From: Phaeoceros laevis
Taxonomy: Eukaryota; Anthocerotophyta; Anthocerotopsida; Notothyladales
Direction: 5' to 3'
DNA length: 64,000 nt
NCBI GenBank assembly: GCA_049999765.1
Contig: JBNGIQ010009429.1
Location: forward strand, 269,765 to 333,764
The position numbers were made by a program, and so were the translations under genes. The notes beneath the pieces were generated by a model, which saw only the letters and a program-made list of their open reading frames with translations, ran no database searches and had not been told where the DNA came from. Of this stretch, positions 53,766 through 64,000 are shown piece after piece; the stretch's first letter is position 1, and every line of letters starts with the position of its first letter.

Positions 53766-56700
53766 CTAGTGCCTTTTCACATCATAGCAAAATCCCTTGT
53801 GGGTGAGCCATTCGATGGCCACGGACGCAGCGGAGTCCATTGCTGCTCTTCTGTTGCAGAACTCGAGGCCAGTGCAGTGGATAGTTTGAACGGATGGAAT
53901 CTCCACTTGCGCATCGCACTTATATCTGAATCACCGCAGAAGGAAAGACATGATTCCCGGTGGGCATGATTTTCCAAACCGGCAGTACTCCTCACTGGAG
54001 GAGTGACAGGCTTACCTTACTGTGCCCCCAACCTCACCCCCATTGAGCCAGAGGAACCGAGGTCTTGGCCACTTTTTCTGGGCGCAGATTTCGTAGAGCC
54101 TTGCCCTGTGTTCCCCACACTGTATCTGTGGATCATTGGCGACTGTGCCTGCACATGCGTTCTGTGACGATGAGAACTGAGTTCCAAATAAGACAAAGAC
54201 AGATAGGAGTGAAACTGTACAACACAGCAGCAGCAGATGGAGTGAACTGCCTCACTCTGGAAGAATCGTTGGCCAGAGGATGCATGACTGCCTGCTGCTG
54301 ATTCCGTTGGGACGTTGGCCCAGCTAGTCTTCATGGGCACCGCTCCTGTAGATGTAGCTGGCTCCTTACCATTCCCAGCTCGAAGCTTTGACCACATTTT
54401 CAGATAAGGTGCATAGTCCCCAGGGAAATTGGCTTCCTCAAAAAAATGTTGGCCAGAGGATGCATAGCTGCCTGCTGCTGATTCCGTTGGGACGTTGGTC
54501 AAGCCAGTCTTCATGGGCACCGCTCCTGTAGATGTAGCTGGCTCCTTACCATTCCCAGCTCGAAGCTTTGACCACATTTTCAAAGAAGGTGCAAAGTCCC
54601 CAGGGATATGGGCTTCCTTAAATTCTTCACGATTACACCTGCCTGGTAGCCCAGGCTCAGTCGCATTTTTGAAGTTGAGCTGCGGCATGCAACCGGACCC
54701 AGCTGTTTCCACGGGTATATCCAGGCTTGACTCCAAAATCACTTGCTGGCTGCTTTCTGCCCTATTACATTTGAGGACGCTGCCTTCAATCCTCCTTGCT
54801 TTGTTCATACTTGGAATGCAAGGTTGCTGGCGGAAAGACTCTAACATACTGGTGCCTTCCCTCGTGAGCGAACCCATTTCAGCTTCAGCCCCAGTTTCTT
54901 GACCATCGCCTGATTGCCTGCATAGTGCATTGATGCCATCATTGTAAAGTATCCTTATCTTCGGTGCAACAGATTCCAAGTCCTGAATGGAGTAGTCTTG
55001 CTCTCTACCCTGCTCCTCATGGAACTTGAGAGCTATAGATCCTGTTCCTTTGTCGGAGAAGGGCTGCTTGTGGGACTGCAGAGTCGGTGCAGAGCCGAGA
55101 GGATATTGCTTTGGTGATAATCTGGGACTGTCTCTCTGCAGACACTACATAAAGGTCGTCAATGCTGACGTGGGAGACACACACAGTTTGCATAAATCAA
55201 GAAGCTGATGTGTATTACTGTACCTCAGGACTTCCGGCATCTGCATCATGCATTCTTTCACTTCTCCTGATGTATGATAGCATCTGATCAGAGTCTTGCT
55301 GGGACGGAAACTTCAGTGTGGAGCAAAGAGGACGTTGCGTTTGTAGTAATCTGGGATTCTCCCCCTACAGGCACCAGATGTATCTGAGAAGGTTTTCAAT
55401 GCCATCACAAGAGGCATACATGCACTGCACGCTGGAGCAAAGTCTATCAGTCAACAAGTAGATGTGTTTTACGGTAACCTCAGGGCTTATGACAGCTGCA
55501 TCATGCGTTTGTTTACTTCTCCTCATGCACGATATAGGGTCCGGCTGGGAAGGAAACGTCCACATGTCCAAGCCATGCACCTGCCTCTCGGTCTGCTTAT
55601 CCTTCACACCCAACTCCACTAATGACTCTGTCCTTTGACCAGTCTTCTCTTCATTGTTCCTTTCAGAGTCTAGGGCCTCAAGTAAGAGTTGTCGTGGATG
55701 TTGGTAACCAAGATTCTACATCGAAAACCGAATAGTAAAAACTAAAGCACAAAACATATGACGTCAAAAGCATACTGGACATAATCTACAGACCTGCAGC
55801 TGAATCAGAGCATTTTGCGCAGCAACTCTTTTAGCACTTTTCCCGTCTACCTTCTCTGCCTGTGCTGCAAACACAGAGTCCTTCACGACCACAGTTGCTG
55901 TTACAGATATAAGTTTACCATGAATAGTATTATCATAATCCAACTTGAACCCGTTCAACTGACACAGCTCGTAGAGTTCACGGACAGGATGAATTCGCAG
56001 AGTGTCTAAAGTGGCAAAAGGCTGGAGTAACGGTTCAAATACAGCCCACACTTTATCAAGATCAAAGTTCGCATCTACAAACACTGCTCCTGCCAAAGAT
56101 TCCACCAAGTCACCCAGTACCTGATACATGTTTTAGCAGGGGTCAAGTTCTGAAGACTAAAGGCAGGAGTTATCAAGGAACAAACGGCAACACCCAAGCT
56201 ACTCACCTTGGGAGCTTTGTCTCCTTCCCACCCGTGGCACACGTCTGTTTCTGAAGGATCAAGTTTCAAAAAGGACAGAAACTCCTTGACTTGATCCATG
56301 AGGATTTTGGAGTTGTGAAGAAGACAGGTGTGTAGACAGTGCTGCACAGCTACACGTGCAAATGCATCGTTGTTGACTGTTGCTGACCTCAGATCAGTCA
56401 AAAGTCCAGGCTTCAGGCCAGGAAAGGTCAGGTATAGGTACTTGGTAATCAGAAAGTCTAGCACAGCATCGCCCAAGAACTCCAATCGCTGCCGTTAGGT
56501 TCATGCCACACACAACAGCAAAGAGCTGGACATAATCAGATCCGAAGTAGGCTATCTTCTGTATCAAATGGCCGACACTGAAATAACACTCACTTCAAAT
56601 CCGAAGGACTCACCTGGTAGCACTGTCCAAGAGGGTCATGGTATGATGCATGGGTGACCGCTTCAATAGCAAGCACTTTACTTCTGAATCTGTAGTTTAG

Positions 56701-59700
56701 TTTGTTCTCAAGTCTCACTACCAATCCATTCAGATGGGCGGCATTTAGTTCTGCACGCTTTTGAGCCTGGACTTTCAGAACAGGATCAAAGTCTACAATC
56801 ACACCAATCCATCTCATGAAGTCCAGAGCCCCATTTTCTCCACACTCAACCAAGTGTGTACCAATAAGGGCTTCAACGACATCAGCTACGGTTTTGTGGT
56901 ACATCAAGCGATGACCATGACTGCATTGCAAATCCCTGGTACCTTCCGACTCGTTGAGTAAGTCGTGTATCTCTTTCATTTTATTTGCGTCACAAGTTAT
57001 CCTGCACCACCGCCCAGGGACCACCCATTGCTTTGGACAAAAAGCGCTGTCACGGATAAAACCCTGCAGCAGAAGAGTATGCATAAAGCTGAACTTATCA
57101 GTAAAGTCTGCGGTAGCTCTCAAATTATGAATTTCATTTTTTTGGATGATGTGCAGCTGCTTACTGGAAGACCACGTGACACTCCAAGTTTGTGCAATGT
57201 GGAGTTGCAAATTGCTCGAGCTCGGCGCACACTCAGTTGGCCTTCATGTTTCTTGTCATAGACAAGAAATAGCCGCAAGCTCACTGCAAACTTCAGAAAG
57301 GCATCTCCCAGAAGTTCAAGGCTCTCTAGGCTGAAGGTCTCACCACACTTGCCTGTGGTTAACGAGGACAAGATCTGCAGCATTTTCCGATGTGTTCTCA
57401 ACAGCAGACAAGAAACATGGTGGCCACCCAGTGACAAGAATAGTATGACAGAACAGATGCACAAGAAGCCTATCTGGAGAACTTAAAGTACAAACGCATG
57501 CTACAATGCAGCAGCAAGTAGAAAGGCGTATTACAGCAAGGACCATATTAAAGTGAAGACAGTACGTGGGAAACTTAAACAGCTACCAACCTTCATGGTA
57601 GGGATTCTGGCTGCGTCAGGAATTCCAGCAGCTAGTATGTCACGGAGCTCATTTGCGACAAGCATACTTTCAAGTCGATGAATAAGACTGGGCAGCAGGG
57701 CAACCCCATTGACGATTGGACCAGTGAATCCAAGCATACGAATCTTGCAAAGCTCAGGTGGTAGTTCTACAGTACGTTCTGGCTTTGAAGGCACAGCTGC
57801 AGGGGAAAGAAAGCCATTTGAAACAATATACAACATGCCTCGTAGAACGACTTTTAACTGGCGTTGCATCTCAGGAGGATGATAATAGACTGGATCTCAG
57901 ATTCCAACAGGACACTTTGACCTAGCAGAGCACCGTGCATGATAAGGACCAGATGTGAACAAAACCTGAGTTTCCAGTCGAACGCATGGGGAGAAGATTG
58001 TGCACACTTATCAGAGACTTGGCTCTCAATAGAGGTTGTTGTGTATGGACTAAGATTTCTCCATGCCTGCACCATCAAAGAACTGTAATTCATAGATCTC
58101 TCCTATGCAGCATACGCTGAATCTAACCTATTTTGTAGTTCTTCCTACAATAGCACGTTCTGCTGCTGACATACCATAGGTTGCAAAAACAACACTTACC
58201 TCCTTTGGAAGTACTCCGCATAGGTAGCATATGCAATTGGATCGTTAAATACACTGTTTGAATTCTGTCCATAAATTACCTCCGGAACCCGATAGAATGC
58301 TTTGTGATCTTCATGCTGAATGAGGACCATAGCATCTATGATATCCTCCACCAAGGCCAATCCATCAGCAACCTGTAATACTTCACTCTCGGTTCTCACT
58401 TCATTGGACATTTCCTTGTAGACAGGTTTGTCCGACTCGTGGAAGCCCTTTGGATTTATTCCTCTGGTGGCAACAACCTTCCTCACTGCTAACCAGTCAA
58501 TTTGAATATTCTCTCTCCGTATCGGAGAATCCTGTTGAATAGTTGACAAAAGAGGAAGTACTAAGTAGCTCAACGAAGGCTCCCAAGCCTCCATCATTGG
58601 TATAGTCTCTCCTTTCACAAATATAGGAGCCATCTGATGGCCACTTGGATCCAGCATTGTGCTTAACAGGTTTGTTTGAAATACCTTTGCTTCGTGAATC
58701 TGCTCAAGACAAGCAATTTTAATTCTCAGTGCTCACCTTTCAAAATTTCCTTCATGTACATCCAGTCGCCCCAGCTCCTCTCCCAGGTCCTGCTCACACC
58801 AAACATTATGGTACTATTGCTACCAAATTGCAGTGTGACTCAGAACCCCACATACCTGGAATTGATCAAGACACACTTGACCCGCCGGAATCAGCTGTAC
58901 GTTGACTGTTCTTCCTCTGGATAAGTACAACTTAGCCTCCATGCTCCCAAGCTCATTGTCAAGAGCTGCCTCGAGAAACAGAGCAAACTCTGCATAGTCA
59001 CGATCAAAAGGTTCTGGGGCCAGAGATATCTGATATGCATGCAATGTTGCCGGAGCACCATTTGCGACACAGGCTCCATGGAGACCAGTTGGAACCACCC
59101 TGGGGTACAGCTCTGCAGCATTTGATGCTGACAATGAAACATACACAGTAGCTGTTATTACTTACAACATAAGCAGGAGCAGAAGACTGCACCCTAAGGC
59201 ATACTGTGTTCGTAGTGTAAAGACAGGGTAGATTGTAAGCTCAAGTTTTACATGCACCAGTCCAGACAGATGCACCTCACCTGCCACATTCTTTTCCGGA
59301 AAACGAAAGTGTGCTTCCTCGTCATCCTCCAGATCAGATGGTAGTAGAAGGTAATCTGTCAGAGCGCCACATGCATACAACTGCTTGCATGCCTCCAAGC
59401 ATGCTACTTGCTTTGCCCTGACATTGGTCTGACAGGGATGTCCAATGACATGTCGGAATGGTGCATTTGGTGGCAAGGTCAGAGTACAAACCACACCACC
59501 TTCTGGGCATGCGCTAATGTTGAATTCTGGCACTGGCCTATAGAACCTGGTTGTAAGAAGAGAAAAGGATGGTCAGTATTCTGATAGAAGCACAACCCTC
59601 AGAAGGCCTACAACTGTTAGATTTATGGTATATTCCTTATATTCCTGAATAGGCGCACACACTTGTCACCAGGTAGTGTAGAGCAGTATCGATGAAGAAG

Positions 59701-62700
59701 TTGCACACTGCAATCTGTATTGACAGATGCTCCTGTAGACTCCACACGAAACGTCTCTATATCTGGCGTCTTTTCATGTAGTTGGGGCTCTGAAATCTCC
59801 CCCCGTCCATGAGCCTCTTCAGCTACTAGGTTCTCAGAATGCAGCAAACTCCTAATGCAGCTTTCTGCTTCTGAGTTGCCCCTGCTTGACATTGGCAATC
59901 AGCAAATACTGTGAAAGGATGACATGCAATCAATATCTGCACCAAAGAGCCATCATGTAAGCCTCCTCCTAAAAGGCACAGAGATCCCTTATGATACATC
60001 GAAAGATGCTACCCTTACAGTGCGTGCCGTATGACCTTGTCTCTGAATGGTGAAACATACTCACGAAGAACGTAGCGAGATACAGCTTGTGGTTACAGCT
60101 ATGCACGAATATCATCCTTCAAGACTGTCATTACAACTTAGGAGCTCCAAATGTGGCTGGTACCTTTCAACCAGGAGAACATAACTAGATCCGAGCCGAC
60201 GAGCACGGCCTCGTGACTGTATGAAGCTCCGCAAAGTTGGAGGCAGATCAAAGCGAATAACTAAACCACAAGTTTGAATGTCAAGGCCCTCCTCAGCAAT
60301 GTTGGTTGCTACAAGGAGATTTACCTGCACAAGAGCACGCTTTTTGAATATGACATGAGGTCTGCAGGCCAATCTCACACATGATCCCTTAATCAGCCAT
60401 AGACAAATTTAATGACCTTGCCTCCCCGGAACTCGTCTACAAGAGCCTTCTGTTGCTGCCGAGACATTGATTGCACGTTGGAATGTGATCCAGTAAGAGA
60501 CTTGCACCGCAAGAATGAGAAGTCACTTGAGCTGCTCAGGAGTGCCGCCAAAACCTTTGCCGCCATGACTCTTTCAACGAAGACAATGCACTTCAAATCA
60601 TCTGCATTCCTGTGACAAATGTCTACATGATCATAGGTGGTACAGTGATTACCTTGCATAGAAATTACAATTCAAATCTCTTCTGGGAGGCAAAAAAAAT
60701 GTGTAAACCTTACCTATACTCTTTGAGGAGGTCAAGGAGGACATGCACTTTGGACGAAAAATCATTGTGAGAGATTTCAACTGCATTATCCTCTGCAAGT
60801 AAATGAATAATCAATAAGCTATCTGGGAATTGTGTCCACTCATATGTGCAACAGAACCTAGAATTCATGTAACATCTAGCCAGCTCATAGCTTAAGCCCA
60901 GGGGAAGGGTCTCAGGCTGTGTGAACCTTTTTCCCGTGCTGTTTTCAAGAGGATTTTTATATCTCGTAAAATTGCCTTTTTGCCTTCAAATTCCAGCTCA
61001 GCTTCCTCGCCGAGCTCAGCATCATCCTTGTCCAACAACTCTGCAGCCTGCGGTACTTGCTCCATGTTCAATGCATGCAGACATCGGGCAGAGGTAAAAT
61101 GGAGAACTTTCGTCTCTGAGATCCTAGTTGATAAAGACCGCATGCAATGTTGCTACTTTACAGGAAGAATGACACAAAAATTAGGACAAATTCTCAGAGC
61201 AGACCTTCTGAGTACACCACAGCCCTAGTTCGAACAAGCAGTAGCCTAGCGTAGTAAATATTTTCTTCAGTTTCTTTTGCTGCTTCATGTTTGCCTTCAG
61301 GTCCCCAGCTTCATCACCGCCTGATGTCTCCTCAGCAAGAAGATCCATCATATACTGGCAGAGACAACACAAAGGGAGAGGCCCTGACTCAGAGACCCAA
61401 AACACAAGAGAGAGATGCTAGAGTGTGTCGATAACAACAATGCGTCTGACAGATGTTAGAAACAATATGCACTGTCCACCTGCTGGTTGAGTTCTGCAAA
61501 ACGGGCTTGGAGCACCCCAACAGATTCTGCTAGGTATGGCGAGTCATAATAACGGTGCGACTGGACAGGCGAAGGATTCACGTGCTCCAACTCTGTGTTG
61601 TCCCTTATTGTATAAACCTGCAGTCAGGCACAACGCCCACCACCACTGAGAAATGCACAGTGCCAACAGGCACCCCCCCGGATCTACTGCACAGCGCTTT
61701 TGAAACATCATATTCAAGCAACATGCCGCAACCATCTCTATATCGACTGAGAGTTATCGCTTAAAGAGTAGGTTGACAGGCCATAAGATAGCGGAAGCAT
61801 TGTGGCAAAATCAAAACTGTGGTACAAGTTGTAGCAGACCTTGGCATGCAGCAAAGCTTCCAACTCGTCAATCTTTGTTGCACATCCGCCTTTTGTGCAG
61901 CCTGAACAACACCAGAACAGATACCGAGCATATTGCTACCATGCTAAGCAACAGGCAATTCAGATAATACACAGAGTTGCTTCTTGTTTACGTGAGATGT
62001 ATGCTTATGTTGCAAATCTATAGGGACTGAATATGTACGATCACCTTAACGATTATTACTGCTGAGTCTGGAAAATCCGCTACAGGACACCAAAAGTAGC
62101 GACTAGTACCTTTGCCTATAATGGGTACTGCTGTCATTCCAAATATTCGAGGGAGTCTGCCAGGCTTGTTAAGGTAGAACTCCTACACACAAGATATGAT
62201 CAAAACACATGTCGGGTTGCAACAAAACATTGAACAGCAGAGCTGCAAGCACCCAGCAAAATGGAATGCGACAAGCAATTACAGCATGGTGCAAGAAATG
62301 TGAGATTTACATTCATAATGGCGGCATAAGGTGTCTTTTTGAGAGCGTGGTGGCACTCATCAAATATCAAAATCTCAACCATGTCCATCCTCAGAAAACT
62401 GTGGCGAAGGCTTGTAACAAGTAGCTCCGGTGTCATCACAAACACCTGCAAGGACAAGCAGCACACTTTATATTTTCCAAGGAATCAGAGGCGTCGGAAT
62501 TTAGAGCTGATTGGCATTTGTCAGTAGCCCTTCACCTCATTTTTATCCAGCTCCTGTTCCCAGTAATGAAGGTTCCATGTGTCATCCGCAACACCACCCC
62601 AGTAAGATCCAACCCTGAAGGTCGTTGATGACTGAATCACTCCTGCTTGCTGGAGGCAACCTCAGTGCACACATTAGTTCACATACTCGCCAAACAAACG

Positions 62701-63211
62701 ATGCTACTAAACACATGGCAAGAAAGCCTCACCTGCTGTACCAAGGGAACTGTGGGTGCAAGAAAAACTGCAATTTTGTTGGCTGGCTTTTGAATGCGAT
62801 CAGCCAAGTCATGCATCAGCATCACGGCGATCATAGTTTTCCCGCACCCTGTCTCCATGACAATTATCGTGTTTTGCTCTCGAGCTCTTTCGAAAACTTC
62901 AAGCTGGTACCTAAAGAGTGACGCAGTTTTATAAGCAAAATGACCAGGTAATCCAGGGACAACGTTGCGTTGGGCAAAACAGTAGCTCCAGGACACAATC
63001 CCAGACCAGGCACGGGGTGTGAGCTGCAGCAAAACGCTTACTTTCGAGGTTCAAATTCAGGATTGGCGGGAAAGTACGGCTGATCGCCCGAACGCAGTCC
63101 AGGAATTGGAGGATCATTCTCCACCCGCGTCTCCATCTCCAGCCAGTCAAACTTGACTTGAGCTGAATCCGGGCACCCCAATTGCAGAGGAATTGCGGCT
63201 GGTGCATGCAT
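53766..63211 (-). CDS. DCL: Dicer-like ribonuclease III with long inter-dsRBD insertion
   Basis: Twenty-eight exons: 63211-63042, 62910-62733, 62649-62536, 62445-62311, 62182-62110, 61901-61840, 61617-61480, 61354-61205, 61152-60927, 60792-60714, 60609-60417, 60324-60164, 59881-59663, 59546-59281, 59127-58856, 58779-58737, 58689-58200, 58066-57966, 57796-57591, 57374-57165, 57063-56614, 56488-56207, 56120-55794, 55715-55479, 55364-55224, 55135-54256, 54148-54016, 53925-53766 (6096 nt, 2031 residues). Order of domains: helicase ([23 protein letters not shown]), DUF283 ([18 protein letters not shown]), PAZ region, RNase IIIa ([20 protein letters not shown]), RNase IIIb ([25 protein letters not shown]), dsRBD1, about 420 extra residues, dsRBD2 ([30 protein letters not shown]). 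Catalytic acidic residues are intact. Such enzymes cut dsRNA into siRNAs or miRNAs. The short N-terminus and two dsRBDs suit DCL4 best; class not proven. The PAZ-region junctions (exons 15-17) are the least certain. Confidence 0.93.
54269..54628. repeat. Coding tandem repeat, two copies of 180 bp (60 residues)
   Basis: Copies 54269-54448 and 54449-54628 are almost identical and stay in frame inside exon 26 of the Dicer-like gene. On the minus strand each encodes [20 protein letters not shown] followed by [13 protein letters not shown] and [10 protein letters not shown]. Confidence 0.95.
55050..55565. repeat. Tandem duplication spanning exon-intron-exon, about 230-255 bp
   Basis: The end of exon 24, intron 24 and start of exon 25 resemble the end of exon 25, intron 25 and start of exon 26. 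Shared protein signs are FPSQxD...RRS...HDA...SPE before both donors and NPRL/SPRL after both acceptors. The introns share GTAAxACACATC near their 5' ends. Confidence 0.75.
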
Positions 63212-64000
63212 CAAGTCTCAGTTGAGGCTTCGGGCCTAGCTACCGAGAAATTGCTCCTCCCTGAACACGTCTGACATGATCATCCAAGCAGATCCTGAGA
63301 ACCGCAATTCCTATCGAAGAAAAATACTCCATCGTCCCCCTCTCCAGCGGGCAGTCAAATTGCACCCGCTCAACCACGGCTTTTAGTCAGCCAGTTCATT
63401 TCCATATTTGCAATGCAAGGGAGCGCAGCAACAGGGCAAAGGCACCCTGCCGCACCAGGCGCATGGACAACCCGAGGCCCCCTCATTCTGGGGCTCCAGA
63501 AGCATCCATGCTCAGGTTGCGCACAAATGCCACGGTCGTGCGAGCGTCTCCGAAGGTTCCTCACTCCCGACGCGGTTCTGTGACTTCTGTCACACTCCTC
63601 TACTGCTCTAATCATTTTCAAAGGTGTTGGTCCGATGCTCCCCGCCCCGCTCTTAGCTCACTCTCCACTTGGAAAGCGACAATAAAGTACACTGCAGGTT
63701 GTTACTGTACTAACATCCGGCTGTGCCCTGAGGTTCATCATTAATCATCATCGTCATCATCATCATCATCCGCCAGGCTTTCGATCGTACGATTAAGCAT
63801 TAGACGGCCGCGCTGCCGCTGTGGACAGGGTTATTATTTTAGACTAAACATCACCGTTGGGGTTGTTGAAGCGGTCATGGCGATTCCAGCCCTTCGAGAA
63901 GTTTGTCCAGCAAAATTGAATGATGGCACGTTCGTAACCAAAAGCGTACTAATTCACCAGTGCGTCACTACAGAATCCACTTCAGTGAGTCACAACACGA
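63212..64000. other. Upstream of the Dicer-like gene
   Basis: Probable promoter and 5' UTR of the Dicer-like gene. A degenerate ATC/CAT microsatellite lies at 63744-63770. No gene supported to the window edge. Confidence 0.6.
63744..63770. repeat. ATC microsatellite
   Basis: Nine ATC-type triplets with one GTC interruption. Confidence 0.9.

Noticed and set aside
54495-54902. 135-codon plus-strand frame
   Set aside because: Antisense of the Dicer-like exon 26 repeats.

Overview
The window looks like nuclear DNA of a land plant, probably an early-diverging one (bryophyte or lycophyte grade); I cannot name the species. The signs are a DYW-type PPR protein, a MYB-CC (GARP) factor, caleosin, CCD1, HIPL, a two-RNase-III Dicer-like gene and a decayed class C auxin response factor. 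Introns are mostly 70-260 bp with GT..AG ends. Genes are compact in the right two thirds. The left third is repeat-rich and gene-poor. Four runs of N (10, 100, 100 and 100 bases) are assembly gaps.

Layout. 0-13.9 kb: 3' end of a PPR-DYW gene (+), short tandem repeats, a MYB-CC gene (-), then about 9 kb with no supported gene. 13.9-18 kb: an intronless ULP1/ESD4-type SUMO protease (+), then a broken class C ARF pseudogene (+). 18.5-21.1 kb: a seven-exon ParA/MinD-like P-loop ATPase (-) with an acidic repeat tail. 23.7-25.3 kb: caleosin (+). 25.8-31 kb: a plastid DUF4079 membrane protein (-) head to head with carotenoid cleavage dioxygenase CCD1 (+). 31-35 kb: an AT-rich island with an incomplete ATG18 gene (+) interrupted by a gap. 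35.2-38.2 kb: a tRNA-Leu(CAA) 35 bp behind the stop codon of a GPI-type HIPL gene (both -). 39-41.7 kb: a plastid AI-2E family transporter (-). 42.8-43.3 kb: a PPR pseudogene fragment (-). 44.8-47.8 kb: GPHR/GTG membrane protein (+). 48.8-50.9 kb: CDC45 (+). 51.7-52.9 kb: DUF3700 (TSJT1-like) protein (-). 53.8-63.2 kb: a 28-exon Dicer-like gene (-) encoding about 2031 residues.

I built the exon models by hand from splice signals, frame continuity and family motifs. Every complete model sums to a multiple of three. No operon-like functional cluster is evident. The genes are mostly unrelated housekeeping, plastid, RNA-silencing and autophagy functions. The points most worth a second look are: the roughly 420-residue repeat-bearing insertion between the two dsRNA-binding domains of the Dicer-like protein; the ParA-like ATPase in a spliced nuclear gene; the ARF pseudogene; the 15-nt microexon in CCD1; and the tRNA gene sitting in the probable HIPL 3' UTR.
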